A stretch of 64,000 nucleotides of DNA from Aidingimonas halophila (GTDB lineage Bacteria > Pseudomonadota > Gammaproteobacteria > Pseudomonadales > Halomonadaceae). Made by a program: the position numbers and the translations under genes. Below are positions 9,168 to 18,413 of this stretch, one piece after another. Below the pieces are notes generated by a model, which ran no database searches, was not told the DNA's origin, and saw nothing but the letters and a program-made list of their open reading frames with translations. The stretch spans positions 412,554 through 476,553 of the forward strand of contig NZ_FNNI01000003.1 in the NCBI RefSeq assembly GCF_900106955.1, given 5' to 3'. Within the stretch, counting starts at the first letter, position 1. Each line of letters begins with the position of its first letter.

Positions 9168-9605
9168 ATGCCAACGGTCAATCGTTCCGCCCTGGTGCGG
9201 CACACTCCTCAGGCCATGTTCGACTTGGTCAATGATTTCGAGCGCTATCCCGAGTTTCTACCTGGCTGTCGTGATGCACGATTGCTGGAGCGTGATGAAT
9301 ACCACCTGGTCGGTGAATTGACCTTGGCGAAGGCTGGTGTTGAACAGAGTTTCACCACGCGCAACGACCTTTATGAACCGGAGCGGATCGAACTGTCGCT
9401 GGTCAGCGGTCCGTTCCGTCGATTGCGCGGGAGGTGGCTGTTCACGCCGATGGGAGAAGAGGCCTGCAAGGTCAGTCTCGAAATGGAATTCGAATTCGCC
9501 AACCGTATTTTGGGTATGGCCTTCGGCAAACTGTTCAAACAGGTCGCAGGGCAACTGGTGGATTCGTTCACTCGACGCGCCGACGACATCTATGGTTCCT
9601 ACTGA
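9168..9605 (+). CDS. ratA: RatA/Coq10-like START-domain protein
   Basis: A 145-residue SRPBCC/START-like lipid-binding fold protein. In E. coli RatA is reported to block 70S formation, while the related Coq10 family binds ubiquinone, so the role is open. Matching segments are the N-terminal TVNRSALV, FDLVNDFERYPEFLPGC, and the C-terminal FGKLFKQVAGQLVDSF. The ATG follows an AGCGGAGAGG ribosome site. It overlaps rnfH by 14 bp, so the two are translationally coupled. Confidence 0.9.
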   Translation: MPTVNRSALVRHTPQAMFDLVNDFERYPEFLPGCRDARLLERDEYHLVGELTLAKAGVEQSFTTRNDLYEPERIELSLVSGPFRRLRGRWLFTPMGEEACKVSLEMEFEFANRILGMAFGKLFKQVAGQLVDSFTRRADDIYGSY

Positions 9606-9945
9606 ACGACCGGACATCGAAAATGGCGAGGCCTTCCTGTCTGTCGAGGTGGCCTTCGCCCTGCCAGAGCGCCAGAAGATCGTCAGTCTGGAAGTGTCGC
9701 CGGGCACGACGGCACGGCAGGCCGTCGTGCAGGCTGACATGCCCCGCCATTTTCCTGACTTGCCGGAGTCGACCTTTCTGAAGGCCGATCTCGGAATCTT
9801 TGGTCAGGCGCTGCGTGACCCCGAATCGCATGTATTGCGTGACGGGGACCGGGTCGAAATCTATCGTCCGTTACTCATCGACCCCAAGGAGGCCCGTGCC
9901 CGGCGTGCGGCCGAGACACGTTCAGCCAAACGTGGGCAGCGTTAG
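9592..9945 (+). CDS. rnfH: RnfH family protein (RatB)
   Basis: A 117-residue ubiquitin-like beta-grasp protein of unknown biochemical function, usually next to ratA. It shows the family segments [14 protein letters not shown] and [22 protein letters not shown]-like (here PKEARARRA). The ATG inside the end of ratA was chosen because upstream in-frame starts fall deep in ratA. Its TAG stop overlaps the TAA stop of the convergent bamE gene. Confidence 0.9.
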   Translation: [117 protein letters not shown]

Positions 9946-10481
9946 AAACCGCTGGACGATTCCGATTCGACCGAGTCGTCACCACCGCTGGAACCACCGA
10001 TCGGTTCATCTTCGCTGGATGTCTCGCCTCCGCTGGGTGCAGTGCCGGGACCTGGAGCGGGTTCCGGCTCGTCCGGATTGGACGGCATGGCTCCCTGGGG
10101 ATCGGCCCCCTCAGGTGCGGGTCCGGCTTCCTGGTCGGTGGGCAGCTCGATGTCACTGTCCATGTCGCCTTGTGCATCGATATTGGCCAGACGGTCCCCT
10201 TGGAAGGTCAGCGTCAACCGGCGCTTCTCTACGTCTCCATATGCCTCATCGAGGTAGAAGACATAGTCCCACTGGCTGGCATCGAAGGGGGCTTCCAGCA
10301 AGGGAGTGCCCATGATCGATTTCACCTGGTTGCGGGTCATGCCGGGTTGCAGCTGCGAGATCATCTCCTGATCCACTAGGTTGCCCTGGGGCAGGTCGCG
10401 TTTATAAACGCCGAAATAGCTGCATCCGCTGGTCAATGACAAGGCGGCAGAGAGGGTAATAATGGTAATCAGCTTTTGCAT
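9942..10481 (-). CDS. bamE: Outer-membrane assembly lipoprotein BamE (SmpA/OmlA)
   Basis: Lipoprotein subunit of the BAM complex that inserts beta-barrel proteins in the outer membrane. The 179-residue product has a lipobox LTSGC near residue 20 and the core QGNLVDQEMISQLQPGMTR followed by GTPLLEAPF and WDYVFYL. After about residue 118 comes an unusual tail of some 60 residues rich in Asp, Glu, Pro, Gly and Ser; E. coli BamE lacks it (113 residues). The start at 10481 gives a good signal peptide. It is divergent from fur, with 72 bp between. Confidence 0.95.
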   Translation of the reverse strand: MQKLITIITLSAALSLTSGCSYFGVYKRDLPQGNLVDQEMISQLQPGMTRNQVKSIMGTPLLEAPFDASQWDYVFYLDEAYGDVEKRRLTLTFQGDRLANIDAQGDMDSDIELPTDQEAGPAPEGADPQGAMPSNPDEPEPAPGPGTAPSGGETSSEDEPIGGSSGGDDSVESESSSGF

Positions 10482-10553
10482 TTGAGCCCGTTCTTCACTA
10501 TCGTGGATTCGGTCGATCATACCCGACACTACACGTTACTGCGAAGGGCGACC

Positions 10554-10997
10554 ATGGCTGATCAGAACCATGAATTGCGTAAGGCGGGTCTCAAGGTCAC
10601 CCTGCCACGCGTGAAAATACTGCAGATCCTGGAAAATGCCCCGGATCAGCATCATTTGAGTGCCGAAGATGTCTACAAGGCATTGCTGGATGCGGGCGAG
10701 GACGTCGGTCTGGCGACGGTGTATCGCGTACTGACTCAATTCGAAACCGCCGGTTTGGTGATTCGTCACAATTTCGATGGTGGTCACGCGGTGTTCGAAC
10801 TGTCGCAGGAAGAGCACCATGATCATATGGTGTGTCTGGATAGCGGAGAAATCATCGAGTTCTTCGATGAGGCCATCGAACGTCGTCAGCAGGAGATCGT
10901 CGAGGAGCATGGCTATGAGCTCGTCGATCATGCTCTGGTCCTGTATGTCCGCCCCAAGGGCTCCAAGGTGACGCGTCAGGAAACGATCAAGAAGTAG
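10554..10997 (+). CDS. fur: Ferric uptake regulator Fur
   Basis: Iron-responsive repressor, 147 residues. The N-terminal winged helix (LKVTLPRVKILQIL, HHLSAEDVYKAL, VGLATVYRVLTQFE) is followed by the HHDHMVCLDSGEIIEF metal region. Only one cysteine of the usual CxxC pair is present; the second is Ser. Pseudomonas Fur has a similar single-Cys arrangement, so it should still function. A perfect 14-bp terminator hairpin follows the stop. Confidence 0.97.
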   Translation: MADQNHELRKAGLKVTLPRVKILQILENAPDQHHLSAEDVYKALLDAGEDVGLATVYRVLTQFETAGLVIRHNFDGGHAVFELSQEEHHDHMVCLDSGEIIEFFDEAIERRQQEIVEEHGYELVDHALVLYVRPKGSKVTRQETIKK

Positions 10998-11023
10998 TAT
11001 CTGCACTGCCTCGAGCGGCCAGG

Positions 11024-11072
11024 CGCCATGACACCGACTGTCTGAGAGGCTGATCGGTGTCATGGCGTTTTT
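11024..11072 (+). terminator. Intrinsic terminator of fur
   Basis: A perfect 14-bp inverted repeat (CGCCATGACACCGA and its complement) with a 16-nt loop is followed by TTTTT. It stands between fur and the convergent recN. Confidence 0.92.
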
Positions 11073-11092
11073 AGGTGGTTGCTACAGTGGGC

Positions 11093-12766
11093 TCAGTGCG
11101 GGTTGTTCTGACTGGCTTCGAGCATCTCCCGGGCATGCGCAAGCGTACGGTCGGAAAGTTTGATGCCCCCGAGCATGCGTGCGAGCTCACGGACACGACC
11201 CCCGGAGTCGAGATGTGCTATCTGCGTCAACGTGGTCTCTTCTTCGGCTTGCTTTTCGATATGCAGGTGCTGATGTGCCTGGGCCGCGACCTGTGGCAGA
11301 TGGGTGACGGTCATGACCTGTCCATGCTGGCCAAGGCGCTTGAGCAGCTGTCCGACAATTTCCGCTGTCGCGCCGGAGACGCCGACATCGACCTCGTCGA
11401 ACACCATGGTGGGAGTCGTGGAGTGCCTGGCGGCGACGACCTGGATGGCGAGGCTGATACGCGAGAGCTCGCCGCCTGATGCCACCTTGTTCAACAGTCG
11501 CGCCGGTTGCCCCGGGTTGGCGCTGATCAGGAAGCGTACGTGATCCAGTCCTTCCGGCCCTGGCTTGTCCCGAGCACTGACGTCTACGTCGAAGGAGGCC
11601 TTTTCCATGGCAAGGAAAGCCAGCTGCTCCTGGACTTCCTGCCCGAACCGGGCAGCGGCCTGGCGGCGTGCTTCACTGACACGGCGCGCTTGTTCGCGCC
11701 ACTGCTCCCGCAATGACTCCACTTCTTCAGTCAAAGCGTCAAGGTCGTGATCGCTTCCCTCCAGGCTGGCAAGTTCGTCATGCAGGCGCTTATGCAACTC
11801 CGGTAACTCTTCGGGCAGGACCTGATGCTTGCGAGCGATTCGGTGCACTTCGCTCAGGCGTTCCTCGACCCAGGCCAGCCGCTCGGGGTCCAGTTCGGTA
11901 GCACCTATGAATCGATGTAGTTCGTGGGATGCCTCTTCGATCTGAATCTTTGCGTCTCCGAGCATCGAGAGCGCGTCAGCGAGGGGACCGCGATCGCTCC
12001 CGGGCAATGACGATATCCGGCTGAGGGCCTGATGCAGCAGAGACATCGCGCCGCCTTCATCGCTGTTGCAGCAGTCGGAGGCGAATTGGGCTTCGCGTAG
12101 TGATTCTTCGGCATGTGCGAGCGACTCCTGTTCACGCTCTAGTGTATCGAGCTCGCCCTCGGACAACGCCAACTGATCGAGCTCTTCGACCTGATAGCGT
12201 ACTAGCTGACGGCGTGCCTGGATTTCTTCGCCATCCTCCGATAGCTGCTTGAGACGCTGCCGTCGTTCGTGCCATTGCCGATACAGGGCGGCAAGGGAGG
12301 CGACCTCCGCGGTGTGGCCGGCGAATTCGTCGATCAGGCGCAGATGCGTTTCATCACGTAACAGGGCTTGATGGGCATGCTGGCTATGAATGTCGATCAG
12401 ATGCTCACCCAGCGCCTTGAGGTCGGCTATTGCCGCTGGTTGTCCGTTGATCCAGGCCTTGGAGCGGCCGGAGGCAGTGATGACGCGACGTAACAGGCAG
12501 TCGTCCTCGGCGAGTTCGCGCTCGGCGAGCCAGCCTCGTGCACCGGGCAGTGCCGTAATGTCGAACCGGGCCGATAGATCGGCGCGTTCACATCCATGAC
12601 GAACACTGCCGGCGTCGGCCCGGTTGCCGAGGCACAGGCCTAGAGCCCCAAGCAGAATCGATTTGCCGGCGCCGGTCTCCCCGGTGATCGCCGTCATCCC
12701 GTTCTGCAGTTCCAGGTCGAGACTGTCGACGATGGCGTAATCTCGAATGGCGAGCTGTACCAGCAT
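11093..12766 (-). CDS. recN: DNA repair protein RecN
   Basis: SMC-like ATPase for double-strand-break repair, 557 residues. Walker A is GETGAGKS near residue 30, a long coiled coil fills the middle, and the C-terminal signature FDEVDVGVSG carries Walker B. The start at 12766 (MLVQLAIRDYAIV) matches the family N-terminus and has GAGGG upstream. A consensus LexA box lies about 53 bp before the start, so SOS control is expected. It is divergent from grpE. Confidence 0.97.
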   Translation of the reverse strand: MLVQLAIRDYAIVDSLDLELQNGMTAITGETGAGKSILLGALGLCLGNRADAGSVRHGCERADLSARFDITALPGARGWLAERELAEDDCLLRRVITASGRSKAWINGQPAAIADLKALGEHLIDIHSQHAHQALLRDETHLRLIDEFAGHTAEVASLAALYRQWHERRQRLKQLSEDGEEIQARRQLVRYQVEELDQLALSEGELDTLEREQESLAHAEESLREAQFASDCCNSDEGGAMSLLHQALSRISSLPGSDRGPLADALSMLGDAKIQIEEASHELHRFIGATELDPERLAWVEERLSEVHRIARKHQVLPEELPELHKRLHDELASLEGSDHDLDALTEEVESLREQWREQARRVSEARRQAAARFGQEVQEQLAFLAMEKASFDVDVSARDKPGPEGLDHVRFLISANPGQPARLLNKVASGGELSRISLAIQVVAARHSTTPTMVFDEVDVGVSGATAEIVGQLLKRLGQHGQVMTVTHLPQVAAQAHQHLHIEKQAEEETTLTQIAHLDSGGRVRELARMLGGIKLSDRTLAHAREMLEASQNNPH

Positions 12767-12818
12767 GGTCGTATGCCCTCCCGTCAAAGGCCGATCGAAG
12801 CTGTCGGCAATACCGATT

Positions 12819-12834
12819 CTGTGTGTTTATACAG
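12819..12834 (-). promoter_or_regulatory. LexA (SOS) box of recN
   Basis: CTGT-N8-ACAG (CTGTGTGTTTATACAG), matching the enterobacterial LexA consensus CTG-N10-CAG and flanked by TA on the recN-distal side. It is placed for repression of recN, a classic SOS gene. Confidence 0.88.
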
Positions 12835-12868
12835 TAGTTGGTGGGTGGCGGCAATGCGCAGCGTGATC

Positions 12869-12900
12869 TTGTCGTGATCCATGGCTTGAGATCACGACAA
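12869..12900. repeat. 11-bp perfect inverted repeat over the grpE -35 region
   Basis: TTGTCGTGATC and its exact complement GATCACGACAA are separated by 10 bp. The right arm starts at the last base of the grpE heat-shock -35 element and fills its spacer. It is not the CIRCE sequence and not a terminator, because no T-run follows on either strand. Confidence 0.6.
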
Positions 12901-12913
12901 CCATCCCCATATA
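12885..12913 (+). promoter_or_regulatory. sigma32-type heat-shock promoter of grpE
   Basis: CTTGAG, a 14-nt spacer and CCCCATATA, close to the E. coli RpoH consensus (CTTGAAA, then CCCCATNT). It lies about 60 bp upstream of the grpE ATG. Confidence 0.87.
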
Positions 12914-12971
12914 GCCAACAACATTCGCTATCAAGCGATTACGCCCATTGCGCATGCTTCAGGAGATCCAC

Positions 12972-13619
12972 ATGGCGAAAGAACCTCAGAGCCCGCTGGA
13001 AGACGAACTCGCGCGCGAAGAAAGCGACGCCGAACCGCAGGCCACCGAGGGTGAGCCGGATGATGCCGCCGAAGCGGCCGATACGCTCGAGGAAGGGCGA
13101 GACACCGAGGCCGAAACCGCGGCAGAGCCGGAGACAGAAGAGGATCCCGATGTGCTGGCGGCCAAGGTGGAAGAGCTCGAAAACAGTCTCGCCGAAGCCA
13201 AGGATCAGGCAATGCGGGCGGCTGCCGAGGCACAGAATGTGCGTCGTCGCGCCGAGCAGGAAACCGAAAAGGCACGTAAATTCGCATTGGAAAAATTCGT
13301 CCAGGAGCTGCTGCCGGTCGTCGACAGTCTGGAGAAAGCGCTCGAGTCCATGCAGGACGGTGCCAGCGAGGCGCATCGTGAAGGCGTGTCGATGACGTTG
13401 AAACTGCAGCTCGATGTGCTGGCCAAGTTCGGTGTCGAGGTGGTCGAACCGGAAGGCGAGCCCTTCGACCCGCAATACCACGAAGCGATGGCCATGGTGC
13501 CCAATCCTGATGCAGAGCCCAATACGGTGATGGAGGTCATTCAGAAAGGGTATCTGCTCAATGGCCGGTTGGTGCGCCCGGCGATGGTCGTGGTCAGCCA
13601 GGCCGCCGATTCCGAATAG
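12972..13619 (+). CDS. grpE: Nucleotide exchange factor GrpE
   Basis: Releases ADP from DnaK, 215 residues. An acidic disordered N-terminus (about 1-65) precedes a long coiled coil ([22 protein letters not shown]) and the C-terminal beta domain with [18 protein letters not shown] and [18 protein letters not shown]. The start at 12972 follows AGGAG. The first gene of the grpE-dnaK-dnaJ set, with its own heat-shock promoter. Confidence 0.97.
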   Translation: MAKEPQSPLEDELAREESDAEPQATEGEPDDAAEAADTLEEGRDTEAETAAEPETEEDPDVLAAKVEELENSLAEAKDQAMRAAAEAQNVRRRAEQETEKARKFALEKFVQELLPVVDSLEKALESMQDGASEAHREGVSMTLKLQLDVLAKFGVEVVEPEGEPFDPQYHEAMAMVPNPDAEPNTVMEVIQKGYLLNGRLVRPAMVVVSQAADSE

Positions 13620-13672
13620 CAGCATTGTGTGCCGGATTCGGTCAGGGCAGTGCAAATAAAGGCGGGCACAGA

Positions 13673-13701
13673 CTTGAAATGACGAGTCAAGCCCCCACAT
13701 A
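13673..13701 (+). promoter_or_regulatory. sigma32-type heat-shock promoter of dnaK
   Basis: CTTGAA, a 14-nt spacer and CCCCACATA in the grpE-dnaK gap, 65 bp before the dnaK ATG. A small hairpin (CGTGGC/GCCACG) lies further down in the leader. Confidence 0.87.
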
Positions 13702-13765
13702 GACGACAACTCCGTGGCGAAGGCCACGCATACTGGATCAAAGCAACGAATTTCGAGGAATATCT

Positions 13766-15697
13766 ATGGGACGCATCATCGGTATCGACCTGGGGACAAC
13801 CAACTCCTGTGTCGCAGTTCTCGACGGTGACAATCCGAAAGTCATCGAAAATGCCGAAGGTGGCCGCACCACACCGTCCATCATCGCTTACACCGATGAT
13901 GGGGAAATTCTGGTGGGGCAGGCTGCCAAGCGGCAGGCGGTCACCAACGCACAAAATACGCTGTATGCCATCAAGCGCCTGATCGGTCGTCGTTTCAGCG
14001 ACGATGTGGTGCAGAAAGACATCAAGATGGTGCCGTACAAGATCACCGAGGCTGATAATGGCGATGCCTGGGTGGAGGTCAAGGACAAGAAGCTGGCGCC
14101 GCCGCAGGTCAGCGCGGAAGTGCTGAAGAAGATGAAGAAGACTGCCGAGGACTATCTTGGTGAAGAAGTGACCGAAGCGGTGATCACTGTACCGGCCTAC
14201 TTCAACGATTCTCAGCGCCAGGCGACCAAGGATGCCGGTCGGATCGCCGGTCTTGAGGTCAAGCGCATCATCAACGAGCCGACGGCGGCTGCGTTGGCCT
14301 ACGGCATGGACAAGTCGCGCGGCGACAAGACCCTTGCCGTCTACGACCTGGGTGGTGGTACCTTCGATATCTCGATCATCGAGGTCGCGGATGTCGATGG
14401 CGAGACCCAGTTCGAGGTTCTGGCCACCAATGGCGACACCTTCCTGGGTGGCGAAGACTTCGACATGCAACTGATCAACTACCTGGTCGATCAGTTCAAG
14501 TCGGACAGTGGCATTGATCTGTCAGGCGACAATCTGGCCATGCAGCGTCTCAAGGAAGCTGCCGAGAAGGCCAAGATCGAGTTGTCCAGCGCGCAGCAGA
14601 CCGATGTCAATCTGCCGTACATCACGGCGGACAACACCGGGCCGAAGCACCTCAATGTCAAGGTGACTCGGGCCAAGCTGGAATCGCTGGTCGAAGATCT
14701 GGTGCAGCGCTCACTGGGGCCGTGCAAGACAGCGCTGGCTGACGCTGGGCTATCCAACTCCGAGATCGACGACGTGATTCTGGTCGGTGGTCAGACGCGC
14801 ATGCCGCTGGTACAGAAGAAAGTGGCCGAATTCTTCGGCAAGGACGCTCGTAAGGACGTCAACCCGGACGAGGCCGTGGCTGTTGGTGCGGCGATCCAGG
14901 GTGGCGTGCTCGGCGGCAACGTCAAGGATGTGCTGCTGCTCGACGTCACGCCGCTGACATTGGGTATCGAGACGCTGGGCGGCGTGATGACGCCCTTGAT
15001 CGAGAAGAACACGACGATTCCGACCAAGAAGACCCAGACCTTCTCGACGGCGGACGACAACCAGACCGCCGTGACCATTCACGTGCTGCAGGGTGAGCGC
15101 AAGCAGGCCGGCCAGAACAAGTCGCTGGGCCGTTTCGATCTGGCCGACATCCCGCCTGCACCGCGCGGCGTGCCGCAGATCGAGGTGGCGTTCGACCTCG
15201 ATGCCAACGGTATCTTGAACGTGTCCGCCAAGGACAAGGCGACCGGCAAGGAACAATCGATCGTCATCAAGGCTTCCAGTGGTCTGTCGGAAGAAGAAAT
15301 CGAACAGATGGTTCAGGATGCCGAAGCGCATGCTGACGAAGACAAGAAGTTCGAGGAGCTCGTGCAACTGCGTAACCAGGCCGACGGCATGGTCCACGCT
15401 GCCCGCAAGACGCTCGAGGAAGCCGGCGACAAGGCGACCGATGAAGAGAAGCAGGCGATCGAGACTGCAATCTCCGAATTGGAGGAAGCTGCCAAGGGGG
15501 ACGATCAGGAAGCCATCCAGAGCAAGCTGGATGCCCTGACCGAAGCCTCCGGCAATCTGGCCCAGAAGATGTACGCCGAACAGGGTGAAGGCGCTCAGGC
15601 GGAAGGTGGTCAGGCAGATGATGCCGGCACCAAGCAGGAAGATGACGTGGTTGACGCGGAATACGAAGAAGTCAACGACGATCAGAAGAAGCAGTAA
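13766..15697 (+). CDS. dnaK: Chaperone DnaK (Hsp70)
   Basis: ATP-dependent Hsp70 chaperone, 643 residues, normal length. The N-terminal ATPase domain starts [18 protein letters not shown] and has [16 protein letters not shown] and the signature [14 protein letters not shown]. The linker VLLLDVTP follows, then the substrate-binding domain, a helical lid and an acidic tail ending [12 protein letters not shown]. Ribosome site GAGGAA. Works with GrpE upstream and DnaJ downstream. Confidence 0.99.
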   Translation: MGRIIGIDLGTTNSCVAVLDGDNPKVIENAEGGRTTPSIIAYTDDGEILVGQAAKRQAVTNAQNTLYAIKRLIGRRFSDDVVQKDIKMVPYKITEADNGDAWVEVKDKKLAPPQVSAEVLKKMKKTAEDYLGEEVTEAVITVPAYFNDSQRQATKDAGRIAGLEVKRIINEPTAAALAYGMDKSRGDKTLAVYDLGGGTFDISIIEVADVDGETQFEVLATNGDTFLGGEDFDMQLINYLVDQFKSDSGIDLSGDNLAMQRLKEAAEKAKIELSSAQQTDVNLPYITADNTGPKHLNVKVTRAKLESLVEDLVQRSLGPCKTALADAGLSNSEIDDVILVGGQTRMPLVQKKVAEFFGKDARKDVNPDEAVAVGAAIQGGVLGGNVKDVLLLDVTPLTLGIETLGGVMTPLIEKNTTIPTKKTQTFSTADDNQTAVTIHVLQGERKQAGQNKSLGRFDLADIPPAPRGVPQIEVAFDLDANGILNVSAKDKATGKEQSIVIKASSGLSEEEIEQMVQDAEAHADEDKKFEELVQLRNQADGMVHAARKTLEEAGDKATDEEKQAIETAISELEEAAKGDDQEAIQSKLDALTEASGNLAQKMYAEQGEGAQAEGGQADDAGTKQEDDVVDAEYEEVNDDQKKQ

Positions 15698-15727
15698 CCA
15701 CGACGTCCAGGCCAAGGATAACGGCAG

Positions 15728-15747
15728 CGCGGGAGGCAACTCCCGCG
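15728..15747 (+). other. Stable hairpin in the dnaK-dnaJ gap
   Basis: An 8-bp stem CGCGGGAG/CTCCCGCG capped by a GCAA tetraloop (GNRA type), with no T-run after it. It is more likely an mRNA-stability or partial-attenuation element setting the DnaK:DnaJ ratio than a full terminator. Confidence 0.5.
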
Positions 15748-15787
15748 TTGGCGTTTCCGCAACGGGCAAACGGAGGCACATGGATCC

Positions 15788-16933
15788 ATGTCCAAGCGTG
15801 ACTACTATGAGATTCTGGGCGTCGAGCGCGGGGCCGATCAGAAGGAGATCAAGAAGGCCTATCGTCGCCTCGCTCAGAAATATCACCCAGATCGTAACCC
15901 CGACGATAGCAGTGCGGCGGAAAAATTCCGCGAGGTCTCCGAAGCCTATGAGGTGTTGACCGACGACGAGAAACGCGCTGCTTATGACCAGTTCGGCCAT
16001 GCCGGTGTCGATGGCGAGGCCGGTGGCGGATTCGGCGCTGGTGGTTTCGGTGGTGCCGGGGCCGGGGGCTTCAGCGATATTTTCGGTGATGTATTCGGTG
16101 ACATCTTTGGTGGCGGTGGTCGACGCCATCCCAATGCACCGCAACGCGGTTCCGACCTGCGTTACAACCTTGAGCTCGACCTCGAGGATGCCGTAGCCGG
16201 TACCAGCGTGGATATCCGCGTGCCACGCCATGTCGAATGCGGTCGTTGTGATGGGGATGGCGCCGAGCCAGGTTCTACCAAGGAGACCTGCCCCACGTGT
16301 GGCGGGCATGGACAGGTGCGAATGCAGCAGGGCTTCTTCGCTGTACAGCAGACCTGTCCGACCTGCCACGGCAGCGGTCAGCATATCAAGGTGCCTTGTC
16401 ATGAATGTCATGGCGAAGGGCGTGTCCGGGAAACCCGTACCCTGTCGGTGAAGATCCCCGCCGGTGTCGATACCGGGGACCGTATCCGTCTCAATGGTGA
16501 AGGTGAGTCCGGTATCAATGGTGGCCCGCCCGGTGATTTGTATGTGCAGGCATCCATCAAGCCTCACCCCATCTTCCAGCGCGATGGCAGGCATCTACAG
16601 TGCGATGTGCCGATCAACTTCGTCGATGCGGCGCTCGGCGGCGAGCTGGAAGTGCCGACCCTCGACGGTCGGGTCAAGCTCAAGATTCCGCCGGAAACGC
16701 AAACCGGCAAGTTGTTCCGTCTCAAGGGCAAGGGAGTCAAGCCTGTCCGTGGTGGTGCGCCTGGCGACTTGCTGTGCAAAGTGGTGGTGGAAACCCCGGT
16801 CAAGCTCAATGAAGAACAGAAGGAACTGTTGCGCAAGTTTCAGGAGAGCCTTGGCGAGAACAACAGCCACTCGCCCAAGAAGAGCAGTTTCTTCGACGGT
16901 GTGAAGAAGTTCTTCGAGGACATGAAACCGTAA
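15788..16933 (+). CDS. dnaJ: Co-chaperone DnaJ (class I Hsp40)
   Basis: Delivers substrates to DnaK and stimulates its ATPase, 381 residues. The J domain (1-70) carries HPD in [13 protein letters not shown] Gly/Phe-rich linker follows, then four CxxCxGxG zinc repeats ([32 protein letters not shown]) and the C-terminal substrate domains. It lies 90 bp after dnaK and is probably cotranscribed. Confidence 0.98.
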   Translation: MSKRDYYEILGVERGADQKEIKKAYRRLAQKYHPDRNPDDSSAAEKFREVSEAYEVLTDDEKRAAYDQFGHAGVDGEAGGGFGAGGFGGAGAGGFSDIFGDVFGDIFGGGGRRHPNAPQRGSDLRYNLELDLEDAVAGTSVDIRVPRHVECGRCDGDGAEPGSTKETCPTCGGHGQVRMQQGFFAVQQTCPTCHGSGQHIKVPCHECHGEGRVRETRTLSVKIPAGVDTGDRIRLNGEGESGINGGPPGDLYVQASIKPHPIFQRDGRHLQCDVPINFVDAALGGELEVPTLDGRVKLKIPPETQTGKLFRLKGKGVKPVRGGAPGDLLCKVVVETPVKLNEEQKELLRKFQESLGENNSHSPKKSSFFDGVKKFFEDMKP

Positions 16934-16964
16934 CACGCGAGCGAAGACCCGGTCCGCCGCTTTT

Positions 16965-16999
16965 ACAAGGCCTTTGTCACATGCTGGCAAAGGCCTTGT
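16965..16999 (+). terminator. Terminator-like hairpin after dnaJ
   Basis: A perfect 12-bp stem (ACAAGGCCTTTG and complement) with an 11-nt loop. The downstream T content is low (TGCTG), so efficiency as an intrinsic terminator is uncertain. Confidence 0.5.
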
Positions 17000-17075
17000 T
17001 GCTGTGGGGCCAAGGCTTTGCCAAGCGGAACAGTCATCGGCGATGATGGTGACATAGCCTTCAAGGACGTTTGGC

Positions 17076-18332
17076 ATGACCCACGATACGATTGTTCTGG
17101 GGGCCGGTATGGTCGGTACCTCGGTAGCTTATCACCTGGCTCGACGCGGGCGTTCCGTGGCGCTGGTGGACCGGCAATTGCCCGGGCAGGCCACCTCCTT
17201 TGGTAATGCTGGTATCATCCAGCGTGAAGCCGTTCAACCGCATCCCTTCCCGCGCGATATCGGCACGCTCATGCGCGTGCTACCCAATCGGCGCATCGAT
17301 ATTCGTTACCGTCCCAAGGGAATGGCCGCCTCTGCCGGGCCCCTGTGGCAATATTGGCGTCATTCGGCACCTGCCCGCTATGCGGCTATCGTCAACGAAT
17401 ATGCGACCCTGATTCGGCACTGCACCCGCGAACATGAGGTCATGATCGAGGCGTCCGGGGCCGAGTCTCTGGTATGCAAGACCGGATGGCTGGAAGGGTT
17501 CCGCTCGCCGCCCGTATTCGATGAGGTGCTTGCCAATGCCCGGACTCTCGAGCGGTGTTTCGGCGTCACTCATGAGGTACTCGATCAACGGGCGCTAGGG
17601 AATGCCGAGCCGCACTTGGCAGATGAGTTGATCGGTGCTGTCCATTGGACCAATGCCTGGACGGTGCGTGATCCCGGTGCGTTGGTGCAGTCTTACGCTC
17701 GCGCGTTCGCGGGGCTAGGAGGTGCCATTGAGCATACTGAGGCACAGCGGCTGGATCCCACCGCCAACGGATGGCGCCTGATGACACGTGACGGCCGGCT
17801 GGAAGCCTGTGACGTCGTCATTGCTGCCGGCCCCTGGTCATTGCAGTGGTTGGAGCCGCTGGGCTATCGCCTGCCGTTGTTCCCCAAACGCGGCTACCAT
17901 ATGCATTACGCTCTCCGGAAGGGGGCTCGACTCTACCATTGGTTGATGGACTTCGAGTCGGGGTACCTGTTGGCCCCGATGCAAAACGGCGTGCGTCTGA
18001 CGACCGGTGCCGAACTGTCCACGCTGGACGCACCGATTCGTACCGGACAGCTCGAAGCGGCAGAAGCCGTGGCACGCCGACTCGCTCCGTTGGGCGAGCG
18101 TCTGGATGCCGAGCCCTGGCGGGGGGACCGTCCCTGCATGCCGGACATGAAACCTGTCATTGGTTCAGCGCCTCGCCATGGTGGCTTGTGGTTCGCGCTG
18201 GGGCATGGGCATCAAGGTTTCACGTTGGGCCCTGTGACCGGCCGTCTACTCGGGGAAATGATGTCGGGTGAGCCGACCTTGGTGGATATGACGCCATTCC
18301 GTCCTGAGCGGTTCGGCGGTGCAGGACGTTGA
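17076..18332 (+). CDS. FAD-dependent oxidoreductase, D-amino-acid dehydrogenase/DAO family
   Basis: A 418-residue flavoprotein. The N-terminal Rossmann motif GAGMVGTSVAYHLARRG is followed by the VDR segment after the second strand, and the C-terminus has GLWFALGHGHQGFTLGPVTGRL, which closes over FAD in this family. It resembles DadA-type deaminating dehydrogenases, but the substrate cannot be fixed from sequence. The ATG is preceded by AAGGAC. No transporter or catabolic partner is adjacent. Confidence 0.85.
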   Translation: MTHDTIVLGAGMVGTSVAYHLARRGRSVALVDRQLPGQATSFGNAGIIQREAVQPHPFPRDIGTLMRVLPNRRIDIRYRPKGMAASAGPLWQYWRHSAPARYAAIVNEYATLIRHCTREHEVMIEASGAESLVCKTGWLEGFRSPPVFDEVLANARTLERCFGVTHEVLDQRALGNAEPHLADELIGAVHWTNAWTVRDPGALVQSYARAFAGLGGAIEHTEAQRLDPTANGWRLMTRDGRLEACDVVIAAGPWSLQWLEPLGYRLPLFPKRGYHMHYALRKGARLYHWLMDFESGYLLAPMQNGVRLTTGAELSTLDAPIRTGQLEAAEAVARRLAPLGERLDAEPWRGDRPCMPDMKPVIGSAPRHGGLWFALGHGHQGFTLGPVTGRLLGEMMSGEPTLVDMTPFRPERFGGAGR

Positions 18333-18413
18333 GATTTTTGTCGGCTGACATCTGGCATCAGCAGGGGCAACGGTCATACGCTAGGTGCTGATACATAGTG
18401 ATTGGAGACCGTC

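Noticed and set aside
12869..12900. CIRCE (HrcA) operator at grpE
   Set aside because: The arms do not match TTAGCACTC/GAGTGCTAA and the loop is 10 bp. RpoH-type promoters are present instead.
14750..16594. Long antisense open frame (614 codons) opposite dnaK and dnaJ
   Set aside because: It lies wholly opposite two certain genes, has no recognisable domain or ribosome site, and its composition is the mirror of GC-rich coding sequence. Similar antisense frames occur opposite carB, ftsH, nusA and infB.
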